A DNA stretch of 64,000 nt from UBA5336 sp039818165 (GCA_039818165.1 JBCBUL010000009.1:1-64000); one strand, 5' to 3'. Shown: positions 49,341 to 59,749, counted from the first letter of the stretch. Notes: generated from the letters alone by a model not told the origin. Made by a program: numbers and translations.

Positions 49341-49982
49341 TCAGCGCGCCAGATTGAGCCGCATGCGTTCATAGGCATTGATGGCAGTATCGTACTTGGC
49401 CTGTTCCTCGCGCATGACAGGGTCGGCCCGGGCGATTTCAGCATCGACTGCATTGCGCCGTTCGCCGAGTTCGGTGATGCGCTGGGCGATCTGGCTTCGG
49501 GCGGCGGGTTCACGCTCGGCATTGAAGGCCTGACTCAGGCGCGCGCCTTCGGCATTGATAGCGTCACGTTGGTCGGTCAGTTGTTTGTACTGGGTCTGCA
49601 TTTGCTGCCAGCGCTGGGCGGCGGCGCGGGTGTCACGCCCCATCTCGAACGCGCTGCGCTGGGCTGTATCCATTGGTTCACAGACAAAGGGGTCACCGAC
49701 GCTCTGGAGCGACGCTTCCAACAGGGTTGCCGGCTGGCAGTAAGTGGCGAGGCCCTTCTCGCGCCCTGCCGTGTAGGCCTCCAGGTCTGGCTCGATGCCG
49801 TGTTCCTTACAGGCGATGATCTCGTCATTCAGCGCCGTCATTGCCTGGCCAGACTGGCCATCGTTGAATCCGAGAGCGCGCCAGTCCGCGCTTGCGCATT
49901 GCTCGGCGGACAAGCGTGGTTGGGATGCACATCCCGCCAGCGTCAAAGCCGCAAGCCCGACTGCCAACATACATTTTCTCAT
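49341..49982 (-). CDS. DUF2799 lipoprotein
   Basis: The 213-aa protein has a lipobox LTLAGC (Cys18). The mature part has C..ADWRALGFNDGQSGQ and ACKEHGIEPDLEAYTAGREK then GLATYCQP, which match the DUF2799 pattern (C-x-DW-x-G-x-xDG). A coiled-coil-prone region (QRWQQMQTQYKQLTDQRDAI) follows. Envelope-attached; function unknown. Confidence 0.8.
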   Translation of the reverse strand: MRKCMLAVGLAALTLAGCASQPRLSAEQCASADWRALGFNDGQSGQAMTALNDEIIACKEHGIEPDLEAYTAGREKGLATYCQPATLLEASLQSVGDPFVCEPMDTAQRSAFEMGRDTRAAAQRWQQMQTQYKQLTDQRDAINAEGARLSQAFNAEREPAARSQIAQRITELGERRNAVDAEIARADPVMREEQAKYDTAINAYERMRLNLAR

Positions 49983-50245
49983 ATGCTAAGCCCTTTCCCG
50001 ACTTCCCCTGCGGTTTGGCATGGCCCTGTGCGGGTCTCCGGGTCAATTGTGCGGCGCACACTTTTTTGATCCAAAGTTAGGCAAGGCAAACGAAAACAGC
50101 TTTGACGGAGCGCCTGCGTTTGTGCATAGGACTGGCGCATCGATTGCAGTGGCGGTGGTTTACGTTGCGGTAGTGCCTTCCCATATAGAAGACGCTGTCG
50201 GGTCCTCCGGTGTGCAGTAAAGATTACAGTGGGAGAGTGGGCGGT

Positions 50246-50602
50246 ATGTTCCTCAACATGTTGAAAGCAAAGCTTCATTCTGCACGGGTTACGCAATGCG
50301 ACCTGCACTATGAAGGCTCTGTCAGCATTGATCAGGACTTGCTCGATGCGTCCGGCATTCTGCCCCATGAGCGCGTGGACATCTGGAACGTGACCAACGG
50401 CTCGCGGATATCCACATACGCGCTGGAAGCGCCGCGTGGTTCCAAGACGATTGGTGTGAACGGCGCGGCTGCCCGTCACTTTGCCGTGGGCGACACCGTG
50501 ATCATCGCGTCTTTTGCCCATGTGGAAGAAGAACGCGCCCGCCAGCATGCGCCAACAGTAGTGCTGCTCGACGAGGACAACTCGATCAAACGCCCCAGCT
50601 AG
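50246..50602 (+). CDS. panD: Aspartate 1-decarboxylase
   Basis: From ATG 50246 (GGGAG-like Shine-Dalgarno upstream) the product has 118 aa and starts MFLNMLKAKLHSARVTQ. The self-cleavage site Gly24-Ser25 (DLHYEGSVSID) makes the pyruvoyl cofactor; Tyr58-like and NGAAA (GVNGAAARHFAVGD) are conserved. It makes beta-alanine for pantothenate and CoA. The longer frame from 50210 is not conserved. Confidence 0.93.
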   Translation: MFLNMLKAKLHSARVTQCDLHYEGSVSIDQDLLDASGILPHERVDIWNVTNGSRISTYALEAPRGSKTIGVNGAAARHFAVGDTVIIASFAHVEEERARQHAPTVVLLDEDNSIKRPS

Positions 50603-50718
50603 GCCCCGCGCCCGTTAACAAGGTCTCCTTCGCCGTAAAGACCTTGCGTTCAGCGCTCAATGAATTCGCCGATGTGTTCTTAAGGGGATCGTAGCGGCTT
50701 GGTCTTAAGACTGGGGAG

Positions 50719-51867
50719 ATGACCCAAGGTTTCTCCGCTTATCTCAACGCATTGCGCTTTGGCGCGGCCCTCGTCGTTCTCATTGGGCACTGGTCCTACT
50801 TCACTCAGGACGCAGCCATTTCCGGCTGGATACTGGACCGGGACATCGCCCGCGATGCGGTCGTGATCTTCTTCGTGATGTCAGGTCTGGTGATTGCGTA
50901 CTCCTCCGAACGCAAGCGCGAGCTGGGTCTTTCCGGCTACACCGCCGATCGTTTGGGGAGACTTTGGAGCGTCGCCATTCCTGTGGTGGTGATCAGCTTC
51001 GTGATCGTGAAACTGTTCAACGCGGCCGACATCCGCTTTATGCCGAACTATCCCGACAATCCGGTCGAATGGGTGCAGATGAGCGCCATGGCGCTGAGCT
51101 TCAGCAACCAGGTCTGGGGTTTTAACACCGATGTGGTGGCAAATGCGCCGTGGTGGTCCCTGAGTTATGAGGCCTGGTATTACGCCATTTTTGGTGTGGT
51201 GTTCTTCCTCTCCGGCTACCGACAGGTGTTCTGGGCCACACTGCTTTTCTTCTGCGCAGGTCCGAAAATCTGGCTGCTGGGGCCGGCCTGGGTTGCCGGG
51301 GTTGTTTTGTGGCGCATGATCGCTGCTGGACATCATCAAAAGCTGAGCAGCCAGACCGCGTGGCTGGGCGCTGGGCTGACCCTCGGCCTGTATCTGGCGG
51401 CGCAGGGTTTCGACATTCCAAACTGGATCAAGCATCACACTGAAGCGGTGTTGGGCAGCGATGTTTACGACGCAATGGGTATGTCGGCGCCATTTGTCTG
51501 GCTCAACATCCTCGGCGTGTTGACCGCAATCAATATTGTCTGCTGCGCGCGCCTCTATGCCCGTGACAACGCGCCCGATGGGCCCGTTCGCAGGTCTATC
51601 CATTGGTTCTCTGACGCAACCTACTCCCTCTATCTTCTGCACATGCCGGTCATCTTCACGGTTTACTCGCTGCTGCCGGAAACGACGCCGTGGCTCACGC
51701 GCGCCGTCCTCTACCTGGCCGCACCTATGGCCGTCAGCCTTCTGTTTGCGCAGGTTTTTGAACGTCGTGACTGGGGCCTGCGCGCACGGTTGCGGGCTTG
51801 GGCGGCGCGGTTCAGGGATAATGGTGGTCACTCGACCGCGCGACTTCAGGAGCCAGCATCGGCCTGA
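50719..51867 (+). CDS. Acyltransferase-3 family (OafA/NodX-like) membrane protein
   Basis: The 382-aa protein has about ten TM spans and starts FSAYLNALRFGAALVVLIGH (the catalytic His on TM1) with DAVVIFFVMSGLVIAYSS, as in O-antigen/exopolysaccharide acyltransferases. It transfers acetyl or other acyl groups to surface glycans. The Shine-Dalgarno GGGGAG touches the ATG directly (no spacer), so translation start may be weak or another start may be used. Confidence 0.85.
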   Translation: MTQGFSAYLNALRFGAALVVLIGHWSYFTQDAAISGWILDRDIARDAVVIFFVMSGLVIAYSSERKRELGLSGYTADRLGRLWSVAIPVVVISFVIVKLFNAADIRFMPNYPDNPVEWVQMSAMALSFSNQVWGFNTDVVANAPWWSLSYEAWYYAIFGVVFFLSGYRQVFWATLLFFCAGPKIWLLGPAWVAGVVLWRMIAAGHHQKLSSQTAWLGAGLTLGLYLAAQGFDIPNWIKHHTEAVLGSDVYDAMGMSAPFVWLNILGVLTAINIVCCARLYARDNAPDGPVRRSIHWFSDATYSLYLLHMPVIFTVYSLLPETTPWLTRAVLYLAAPMAVSLLFAQVFERRDWGLRARLRAWAARFRDNGGHSTARLQEPASA

Positions 51868-51888
51868 CGCGCGAAGGGTCGTCTGAGC

Positions 51889-53634
51889 TTACACTTCCGT
51901 TGCCTTGCGGTACTCGCCCTCGCGTTCGGCGGCGATGAGATCGCGCACGGTCTCCGTGGCATAGCCAAAGCCCTCCAGCGCGCGCCCGGCAAGTTGCAGA
52001 CCCGCCTCAATCGCATCAGGGATCACAAAACTGGCGCCGGCCTCGCGCAAGCGGGCGGCGTGGTCGGTGTCCTGCGCACGCGCAAGGATGGGCAGATCAG
52101 CCCGCTCGGCTCGAAGCGTGCGCACCATTCGTTCGGCGCTATCGGCATTGTCTACGGTCACAATGGCGAGCGTAGCACCCTCCAGCCCGGCTTTTTCGAG
52201 GATTTCGGGGCGGCTGGCATCGCCGAAATAGATGTTCCACCCGGCTGAACGGGCCGTCAGGACGCGTCGCGCATCCGTGTCCAGGGCAATCATCTCGGCG
52301 CCTTCAGGTTTCAACAGGTCCGCTATCGTGCGCCCGACCCGGCCAAATCCGGCGAGGATGACATGGCCCTCCTGTTCCGCCGCGTTCAATTCATACGAGG
52401 GATGGTGCTCAGGTTCGGGCTCGAGCCGCGCTCCGACAATGCCGCCGAGCTTCGACAGGGCAGGGATCATGACCATGGAGATGCCCGCAATCGCGGCTAC
52501 TAAAGTGGAAGTGTCATCGTCAATCACGGCTCCGGCGGACGCCGTAGCAAGGATCACAAACGCAAACTCGCCCGCTGGCGCCAGGAAGCTGGCGGTTTCC
52601 GCCGCTGTATGGGTCGGGCCGGCAAACAGGCGGCAGGCAATCGCGGACACGATGTATTTCAACACCAACAAACCTGCCAATCCGATCAGCACTTCCTGCC
52701 AGAGGGAGGCGATAACGCGCAGATCAAGCGACATACCGACCGTCATGAAGAATAGGCCAAGCAACAGGCCTTTGAACGGTTCAAGGTCCACTTCTGTCTG
52801 GTGTTTGAATTCTGTTTCGCCCAACAGAATTCCCGCCAGGAAGGCGCCGAGTGCGAGGGACAGACCGGCACTGGCTGTGATCACCGCCGCGCCGACAACG
52901 GTGAGCAGCGTAAGCGCCATGAGAAAATCGCGGCCCCCTGCGCGCGCCGCCAGATGAAACACGTGGGACAGCACATACCGACCGATGATGACGATCGCCA
53001 CGATGGCGAGCAGGCCCTGCGCGAGCGCGTCACCGATGATGCTGGTGAGGCTGTTCTCGCCCCCGGCGGCGACAAAGCCCACGAAGATCAGGATAGGTGC
53101 CACCAGTATGTCCTGGAACAGCAATACCGCGAGGGCTGTGCGACCCACCGGCGTCGCGGCGCGGCGGTTCTCTTGCAGGAGTTGCATGACGATGGCCGTC
53201 GAAGACAATGCCAGGGCCAACCCGACGGTGATGGCAGCCAGTAGGGGTTGGCCGAAGGCAAGGGCTGCGCCTGTAATGGCAAGGGCGCTCAGACCGGCTT
53301 GCAGCCCGCCCGCCCCGAATACCGCACGGCGCAGCTCCCAAAGCCGCCGAAAACTCAGTTCCAGACCGAGCAGGAACAGAAGGAACAAAACACCAAGTTC
53401 GGCAAATAGTGTTGCCGCATCTGGCTCTGCGATGGTGACAAAGTTCAACGCAGGAATATTGCCTGAGAACTGGCTTATCCCGTGGGGGCCGAGCACCAGC
53501 CCTGCCAGAATGAACCCGACCACGGCAGGCACGCGCAACGCCTTGAACACCGGCACCACAACGCCGGCAGCAAACAGAAAAACGATCGCATCCTTGATCA
53601 GAACTTCGTTGCCGTGGGTCGCTTCCGTCGCCAT
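51889..53634 (-). CDS. CPA2 cation:proton antiporter (KefB/KefC type)
   Basis: The 581-aa protein has about 12 spans with the CPA2 features GFILAGLVLGPHGIS, ALSSTAIVMQLL and FLAPAGEFAFVILA. A cytoplasmic RCK/TrkA-N domain follows from about residue 425 (VILAGFGRVGRTIADLLKPE). It probably exchanges K+ for H+ under control of nucleotide or glutathione binding. No KefF/KefG ancillary gene is adjacent. Confidence 0.9.
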   Translation of the reverse strand: MATEATHGNEVLIKDAIVFLFAAGVVVPVFKALRVPAVVGFILAGLVLGPHGISQFSGNIPALNFVTIAEPDAATLFAELGVLFLLFLLGLELSFRRLWELRRAVFGAGGLQAGLSALAITGAALAFGQPLLAAITVGLALALSSTAIVMQLLQENRRAATPVGRTALAVLLFQDILVAPILIFVGFVAAGGENSLTSIIGDALAQGLLAIVAIVIIGRYVLSHVFHLAARAGGRDFLMALTLLTVVGAAVITASAGLSLALGAFLAGILLGETEFKHQTEVDLEPFKGLLLGLFFMTVGMSLDLRVIASLWQEVLIGLAGLLVLKYIVSAIACRLFAGPTHTAAETASFLAPAGEFAFVILATASAGAVIDDDTSTLVAAIAGISMVMIPALSKLGGIVGARLEPEPEHHPSYELNAAEQEGHVILAGFGRVGRTIADLLKPEGAEMIALDTDARRVLTARSAGWNIYFGDASRPEILEKAGLEGATLAIVTVDNADSAERMVRTLRAERADLPILARAQDTDHAARLREAGASFVIPDAIEAGLQLAGRALEGFGYATETVRDLIAAEREGEYRKATEV

Positions 53635-53882
53635 GGGGGCCCCTTCCTCCTGAGCAGTGTCCTTCTAAGGGTATACGGCTTTAGGTGGCACTTGGGGAAA
53701 CTCCCTATGAAGCCCCTTAGCCGGTAGCATTTTGTGCATTTGAGCGTTCAGCAGACACGATCTACACGGGCCTGTGACGCATGCGGGCCTTTATTCCTGG
53801 CCCGAGCAACCCCATACAGTGTGCCCAAACAGAATCACGCGCCGGCCCGATATGCGTGCCGACGCCCCGAAGGAGCGTCCCC

Positions 53883-54860
53883 ATGGCTGACACCGAAACC
53901 AACACACACCACGCCGAAGTGCTCATCATCGGGTCCGGACCTGCTGGTTGGGCCGCTGCGATCTATGCCGCCCGCGCAATGCGCAAGGTTACCGTTGTGG
54001 CTGGCTTACAGCCCGGAGGCCAACTCACGATCACCACGGAAGTGGAAAACTATCCCGGCTTTGCAGAAATTCAGGGCCCGGAGCTGATGGTGAAGATGCG
54101 TGAGCACGCTGAGAAGATGGGCAGCGAAACCATTGAAGATCACATTAGCGAGGTGAATTTCGACGTCCGTCCGTTCACGGCCAAGGGCGAGTCCGGTACG
54201 CTCTACACCGCCGATGCTGTGGTTATTGCCACAGGTGCCCAGGCCAAGTGGCTCGGCCTGGAGAGCGAGCAGCATTACCAAGGCTATGGCGTATCGGCCT
54301 GTGCGACCTGTGACGGTTTCTTCTATCGTGAGAAAGAGGTGATCGTCGTCGGCGGCGGAAATACCGCGGTGGAAGAGGCGCTCTTCCTGACGAACTTTGC
54401 GTCCAAAGTGACGCTGGTACACCGCCGCGACAGCCTTCGGGCCGAGAAAATCCTCCAGGATCGCCTGTTCAAACATCCGAAGACTGAAATCCTCTGGGAT
54501 ACAACGCTGGTAGATGTGCTGGGCGACGACAATCCCCGCGGCGTGACAGCGGCGAAGCTCCAGAACGTGAAAACGGGCGATACCTTTGAGCGCGACGTGC
54601 ATGGCATCTTTATCGCCATAGGCCACGCCCCGGCAACGGAGCTGTTCAAGGGCAAGATCGACATGCACGACAATGGCTACATCGTCACCGCGCCAGACTC
54701 GACGGCCACCAATATCCCCGGCGTGTTTGCCGCCGGTGACGTGACCGACGATATCTACCGCCAGGCCGTCACGGCCGCCGGGATGGGCTGCATGGCCGCG
54801 CTGGAAGCTGAGCGCTACCTGGAATCGGTGGGCGCAGAAGAGCCTGTCGCTGCGGAGTAG
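53883..54860 (+). CDS. trxB: Thioredoxin reductase
   Basis: The start at 53883 is set by AAGGAG 7 nt upstream (a longer frame to 53781 is unsupported); 325 aa. FAD motif LIIGSGPAGWAAAIYAARA, redox centre Cys140-Ala-Thr-Cys143, NADPH motif VVGGGNTAVEEALFL and the FAD-binding AAGDVTDDIYRQAVTAAGMG are all present. It reduces thioredoxin with NADPH. Confidence 0.96.
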   Translation: MADTETNTHHAEVLIIGSGPAGWAAAIYAARAMRKVTVVAGLQPGGQLTITTEVENYPGFAEIQGPELMVKMREHAEKMGSETIEDHISEVNFDVRPFTAKGESGTLYTADAVVIATGAQAKWLGLESEQHYQGYGVSACATCDGFFYREKEVIVVGGGNTAVEEALFLTNFASKVTLVHRRDSLRAEKILQDRLFKHPKTEILWDTTLVDVLGDDNPRGVTAAKLQNVKTGDTFERDVHGIFIAIGHAPATELFKGKIDMHDNGYIVTAPDSTATNIPGVFAAGDVTDDIYRQAVTAAGMGCMAALEAERYLESVGAEEPVAAE

Positions 54861-54863
54861 CGG

Positions 54864-56267
54864 CTAGGCCAGGCCCGCTAGCTTCGGCAGGTTCATGGCG
54901 GCGGCCATGCTCGCAGAGCGCATCTCGCTGAGAATTGCCATTTTCGCCTCGTCAGTCTTGTCGACGTCAACCGCCATACGTGTGAAGCCGTCTAGCCGCG
55001 AGTTCAGGATCCAGTCGCGCAATTCCTTGTCGCCATTGGCATTCATCCTGTTGGCGAAGTCCACGATTTGACCACGCACGAACCCTTCCAGCGTCTCATC
55101 CACCTCGACCGGTGCGGCCAGGCGGTTCTTCTCGGCATCGGTCTCGAACTTGGTTTCAAGATAGGCGATCATTGCTGAACTGAAGGCGATCTGCGGAAAG
55201 CGGACCATCTGCAGCGTGATGCGATCACCGTTGAAGACGGGAATAGCCGGGGCAACGCCAGCGTCAAACGGCTTGGCAGTGCTATCAATGTAAAGCGTGT
55301 CGTCGGGCGCAGGCAGGGTGCCTTGGGCGAGCACAAGTTCACCCGGACGAATCTCGCTCACCCGGCCAAGGCGCACCTTGTCTTCGATGCTGGCGAGCAT
55401 ATCAACTTCGCGTTCTGAGACGGTGGCGCCGCGATAAACGGTGGGTTCGTGGTCGGGATCGATACGCAGCCACATTCCGCAGGCTTCAAAACGCCGGGCC
55501 ATGTCCTGTGGTGAGGTCGCTTCGGCTATTGCTTTCTGGCGACCGAGGAAACTGCCATAGACATCATGGAAAAAGTCCGGGTGGGGCTGGGTGGTGGCCC
55601 GATTCCAGAGCCAGCTATCGCGGGGGATGATCCAGCGGATTCGCGCCTGATCGACCCCGTTCTGGAGCAGCCAGATACACGCGTCCATGCCGGTCTTCCC
55701 AGCGCCGATGACGGTGAAATGGTCGTGTGTGCTGGCCAGGGCCGGGAGGTCATTTGGCGGCACGCAAGTGACCCCATCGGCAACATCGAACTTGCGCGTA
55801 TGCGTTTTCGGCACCTGATTTGTCATATAGGCGCCGTTCACGGTTTTCTTGCGCACCGTGACCGGGCGCACCTCGCCGGACATCAAGGACGTGATGGTGT
55901 TGTCCTCGTTGAAGCGGTGCATCGGCACGAACGTTACCCGGCCCGATGGGAGCAGCCGTTCATTCATCACCGCGTGGAAGTACCCGGTCACCTGGGCCCC
56001 AGTAGCTAGGCTCAAATAACCAGCATTCGGGCCGGTTTCCTCAATCCACTGGTCGCCCAATTCACGGGAGCCCACACCATAGAAGGCAGAAGGCTGGTGT
56101 AGGCGGACGAAACCATAGGCATCGTTCCAGTGGCCGCCCGGCGCGTGGCGCGTGTCGACAATCGTCATGTGCGCATCGCTGCGGGACAGGAACTCATCCG
56201 CAAAAGCCAAACTCGCCGCGCCAGCGCCTACAATCAGATAGTCTGTTTCAATCGGTGCGTTTGCCAT
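54864..56267 (-). CDS. FAD/NAD(P)-binding oxidoreductase-like protein
   Basis: The 467-aa protein has two dinucleotide folds: LIVGAGAASLAFADEFL at the N-terminus, with GGHWNDAYGFVRLHQPSAFY, and TVIGAGKTGMDACIWLLQNG in the middle. This layout is that of flavin monooxygenases, but a clear FMO/BVMO fingerprint was not found. It is convergent with trxB (3 nt between stops). Substrate unknown. Confidence 0.75.
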   Translation of the reverse strand: MANAPIETDYLIVGAGAASLAFADEFLSRSDAHMTIVDTRHAPGGHWNDAYGFVRLHQPSAFYGVGSRELGDQWIEETGPNAGYLSLATGAQVTGYFHAVMNERLLPSGRVTFVPMHRFNEDNTITSLMSGEVRPVTVRKKTVNGAYMTNQVPKTHTRKFDVADGVTCVPPNDLPALASTHDHFTVIGAGKTGMDACIWLLQNGVDQARIRWIIPRDSWLWNRATTQPHPDFFHDVYGSFLGRQKAIAEATSPQDMARRFEACGMWLRIDPDHEPTVYRGATVSEREVDMLASIEDKVRLGRVSEIRPGELVLAQGTLPAPDDTLYIDSTAKPFDAGVAPAIPVFNGDRITLQMVRFPQIAFSSAMIAYLETKFETDAEKNRLAAPVEVDETLEGFVRGQIVDFANRMNANGDKELRDWILNSRLDGFTRMAVDVDKTDEAKMAILSEMRSASMAAAMNLPKLAGLA

Positions 56268-56407
56268 AATGTCCCCTGCTCACCTTTGAGTGATCACTCC
56301 ATCACATTGTGATGAAAGGAGTTTTAATGGCTCTGCTTAGACGAAGGGTTCTGCGACTGTCGAGTGAACACTTCCACTTATACGCGAAGCCAGCGACGGA
56401 AATAGAG

Positions 56408-56439
56408 ACGCCCCAGTCTCGTGACTGAGACCGGGGCGT
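56408..56439 (-). terminator. Hairpin after the S9 peptidase gene
   Basis: ACGCCCC-A-GTCTC pairs with GAGAC-C-GGGGCGT around a 6-nt loop (12 paired bases, one mismatch). It is 28 nt beyond the peptidase stop on the minus strand. The following sequence is only mildly T-rich (CTCTATTTCC), so termination may be partial. Confidence 0.6.
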
Positions 56440-56466
56440 GCTCGAATTGATGATCCTAAACGGCGT

Positions 56467-58536
56467 CTAGTCTTCGTCGCCGCTGTCTTCATTGCTGCCG
56501 AGCAGCGTGTCCAGATCGAGATCGAACTCGGGCATCGGATCAGAACGTGACGCGTCTTCGCCGAGATAAGTGTCCATCCAGCGCATCAGGCGGTGGCTGT
56601 AGTCAAACTGCGCGGCGGCTTTGCGGTTGCCGTGGCCCTCTCCGGGGTAGAATACCAGCCGAACCGGCGTTTCTGTGCGCACTTTCATGGAGCGGAACAG
56701 TTCCATGGACTGGCCGGGATGCACACGCGTGTCTTCCTCGCCATGCATGATCAGCGTTGGCGTCGTGGACTGGCCAGCGTGGAAGACTGGCGAACGGCGC
56801 AAGAGCTCCAACCAGTGGCCATCCTCGCCGCCATCCCATGGCCACTTTAGCGAGTGCACAAGATGCATCTCATTGGGGATGTCAGACGTGCCGAACTTCG
56901 AGACCTGGTTTGAAATGCCCACAAACGCCACCGAAGCCGCGAAATGCTCTGTCAGGGCTGTTGCGCCCCACATGGAGGCATATCCACCATAGGAACCGCC
57001 CGTAATCCCAACACGGTCGCGGTTGATGATGCCCGCATCCGCAAGCGCTTCAACGCCGTCCACGAGATCGTTGAACTCCTTGCCGGCATAGTCGTCCTGA
57101 TGCTCCTTCGAGAAGGCTACACCGCGCCCCGTGGAGCCACGATAGTTGGGATAGAACACAGCATACCCATCGCCGGCGCCAAACTGGCCTGCGGTGGAAT
57201 AGCCCGTTAGCCAACCGTCGCTGTAGTGGGCTTCTGGGCCGCCATGGACTGTGAGGATCAGTGGCCAACCACCTCTTGGAGCGTCTCCGGCGGGTGTGAT
57301 CAGAAGCCCTTCGATGTCGCGCCCATCGCGGGCTTCGTAGGTGAATGTGGTCTGCTCGGCGAGGTCGATGTCGTCCAGCCAGGCATTGTGATTGGTCAGT
57401 TTTTCTGCGCCATTGTCATCGATTTCGAAAATTGCGCGCGGATGGGATGGACTGTCGGCAACGGCGACAATCCGATCACCTGCCGCAGAGACACTGCGCA
57501 CGACGATATCGTCCGGCGCTGGCAGTGTGGCTTCTTCGTCGCCGTCCGTGTTGTAAATTACCAGGGCTGCTTCCACGCCGCGATGGACCGTGGCGAGTAT
57601 GTTACCATCCACCCAGTCGACATCCTGAATGTGCTGCAGCGCCGTGGGCGTCAGCTGTTCAAAGTCGCCGCTGTCCACCTGGCCAACCATCAACACACCA
57701 TCTGACGTGTCGCCGATGTCGGTGCCGGCAAAGAGGGCGATCTGTTCGCCATCGGGGCTGATCTGGAAACCTCCAAGCTTGCCGGGCAGGTTAAAGCGTG
57801 CGGTTTGCTCACCCGACTCAGCATCTATCACGTGCAGGTCGCGTTGCATGTAGTGGTCGTCGATAAGGTTTGTTGGGGCCACCGCGGCGACGAGGAAGCT
57901 GCCATCGGCCGACAGTTCGATCGAGGAGACGTGGCCGTCATCGAACAGTTTCTCGGCCTCGGCATCATCCTCGCCGAGGGAAACGCTCCAGATAGAGGCG
58001 AGGCGGTCATCCTCTTTGAAGGCATAGGCCTTGAACCCCTTGCCGGAGTGGTCCTCGCTGTCGTCTTCCTCACGCGCCACGAAGTAAAGCGTTCCGCCAT
58101 CTGGTGAGACGGCGTAACCGCCAAGACTGGTTTCGAACTCAAAGACCTTTTGGGCCTCACCGCCGGCCAGTGAAATTGCATAGAGTGAGGTTGCATCATC
58201 GCCGTCGCGCCGGGCGCGGAAGTGCAGGGCGCTGCCATCAGGCGCAAACTGCAGGCCGGACAGGCCGCCATGGCCACCCATGAAGCGCACCGGGTCTGCG
58301 TCTCCGCGTATCACCCAGAGATGGGTATCGGCTGAGCCATCCTCGTCGCCTGCCACGATGTCTCGTGGAACGGACACGGTGTAGGCGATCGTTTCACCAT
58401 CTGGGGAGACCACCGCGGAGCCTGCATGGCGCGTTTTCGGAAGATCTTCGATTTCCATGGGCGCTGCGAGCGCTGGCGCGGTGGCGAGGGCCGCCAGAGA
58501 GGCAAGTCCGAGCAGTTTGTGGGCGAATGGGCGCAC
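56467..58536 (-). CDS. Periplasmic S9-family prolyl oligopeptidase
   Basis: The GTG at 58536 with GGAGG 6 nt upstream (complement of CCTCC at 58543-58547) gives 689 aa and a clean signal peptide (LLGLASLAALATAPALA). An upstream ATG (58578) is less likely. The N-terminal half is a WD-like beta-propeller. The C-terminal alpha/beta hydrolase has the nucleophile in TGGSYGGYASM, Asp in HGEEDTRVHPG and His in PGEGHGNRK. It cleaves short peptides, probably as a dipeptidyl or acylaminoacyl peptidase. Confidence 0.9.
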   Translation of the reverse strand: MRPFAHKLLGLASLAALATAPALAAPMEIEDLPKTRHAGSAVVSPDGETIAYTVSVPRDIVAGDEDGSADTHLWVIRGDADPVRFMGGHGGLSGLQFAPDGSALHFRARRDGDDATSLYAISLAGGEAQKVFEFETSLGGYAVSPDGGTLYFVAREEDDSEDHSGKGFKAYAFKEDDRLASIWSVSLGEDDAEAEKLFDDGHVSSIELSADGSFLVAAVAPTNLIDDHYMQRDLHVIDAESGEQTARFNLPGKLGGFQISPDGEQIALFAGTDIGDTSDGVLMVGQVDSGDFEQLTPTALQHIQDVDWVDGNILATVHRGVEAALVIYNTDGDEEATLPAPDDIVVRSVSAAGDRIVAVADSPSHPRAIFEIDDNGAEKLTNHNAWLDDIDLAEQTTFTYEARDGRDIEGLLITPAGDAPRGGWPLILTVHGGPEAHYSDGWLTGYSTAGQFGAGDGYAVFYPNYRGSTGRGVAFSKEHQDDYAGKEFNDLVDGVEALADAGIINRDRVGITGGSYGGYASMWGATALTEHFAASVAFVGISNQVSKFGTSDIPNEMHLVHSLKWPWDGGEDGHWLELLRRSPVFHAGQSTTPTLIMHGEEDTRVHPGQSMELFRSMKVRTETPVRLVFYPGEGHGNRKAAAQFDYSHRLMRWMDTYLGEDASRSDPMPEFDLDLDTLLGSNEDSGDED

Positions 58537-58696
58537 ATTGATCCTCCGGGCACATGAATTCGTGGTTAGGATTTGCACCCAGACTTAGGCGGCGCCGGAC
58601 CAAAGGCCAAGCCTAACCTGTGCCCGTGCGCTTGATCGATAGGTCACGGGCGCTATGCACAATGCTTGAGCGATTCAATGCGAGGAGGGGTGCCCC

Positions 58697-59713
58697 ATGG
58701 GCGAGATTTTTGCCGAAGTGTTTTCCGTCAGCGGGCTGTTTACCCTGCTGATGCTGCTCATGCTCCAGGCGGTGCTGGGCTTTGACAATCTGTTGTACAT
58801 CTCGATCGAGTCGAAACGAACAGGTCCGGAGAATGCATCCAAAGTGGCGCGCTGGGGCATCGGCCTTGCCGTGCTCTTCCGCATCGTGCTGCTGATCATC
58901 ATCGTGAACATCTTCGCGCTGTTGGCGGAACCCTTGTTCGAGATCCACGCGAACGGCTTCTTCGAGGGCGAGTTCACCTTCCAGGCCCTGATCACCCTGG
59001 CGGGCGGCGGTTTCATCCTCTACACGGCCATCAAGGAGATCAATCACCTCCTGTCGGTCGAACACATCGAGCATTCCGAGGGTGGGAAAGGCAAGTCCGT
59101 GACCCAGGCGATCGCCATGATCGTCGCCATGAACCTGGTCTTTTCCTTCGACTCAATCTTGTCGGCCATGGCCATCGCGAATGTGGAAGTTGCCAAAGTG
59201 GTTAATGAGGCGGGCGACACGCTTGTCGCCGTTTCAAGCGGGCTCGTTCAGGCGGGCTTGTTCGATGGCACCGTGCAGGAGTGCAAGAGTTATCTCATCG
59301 CCAACCCGGTCGCCGATGCAGTGGGCTGTGAGCCAAGCAAGGATTACCAGGTCTGGCTGATGGCGATCGCCATCATCATTTCGGGCGTGCTCATGGTGGT
59401 CATGGCGGACTATGTCGCCGACTTCCTGAAGCGCAACCGCATGTATGAGGTGCTGGGCCTCTTTATCCTGTTTCTGGTTGGCGTGCTGCTCGTCTCAGAG
59501 GGCGCGCACCTGGCGCATATGAAGATGTTTGGCTATCCGTTGGAGGCCATGTCGAAGTCGAGCTTCTATCTCGTCGTCGGCGTGCTTGTGATCACCGACA
59601 TCATCACCAACCGCTATCAGAAGCGGCTATGGGCCCAGAAAGTGGCGGAGATCGAGGGAGAAGACCCGGAAGTCGACGGCATGAAAGCCGCCGAGTCGAT
59701 GATGGGCCATTAG
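58697..59713 (+). CDS. TerC-family membrane protein
   Basis: The 338-aa protein has about nine spans. The two TerC motifs LQAVLGFDNLLYISIESKR and LVFSFDSILSAMAIANVE carry the acidic metal-site residues. TerC proteins export Mn2+ at the membrane and protect exoenzymes. It has extra loop sequence (180-230). No manganese riboswitch was recognised upstream. AGGAGGGG precedes the ATG. Confidence 0.9.
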   Translation: MGEIFAEVFSVSGLFTLLMLLMLQAVLGFDNLLYISIESKRTGPENASKVARWGIGLAVLFRIVLLIIIVNIFALLAEPLFEIHANGFFEGEFTFQALITLAGGGFILYTAIKEINHLLSVEHIEHSEGGKGKSVTQAIAMIVAMNLVFSFDSILSAMAIANVEVAKVVNEAGDTLVAVSSGLVQAGLFDGTVQECKSYLIANPVADAVGCEPSKDYQVWLMAIAIIISGVLMVVMADYVADFLKRNRMYEVLGLFILFLVGVLLVSEGAHLAHMKMFGYPLEAMSKSSFYLVVGVLVITDIITNRYQKRLWAQKVAEIEGEDPEVDGMKAAESMMGH

Positions 59714-59749
59714 GCAGGCGAAAGACCCCGCTTCCAGAGGAGAACGGCA

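Noticed and set aside
58579..58696. Possible yybP-ykoY manganese riboswitch before the TerC gene
   Set aside because: The conserved riboswitch core was looked for and not found; the gap is too short for the full aptamer next to the peptidase start.
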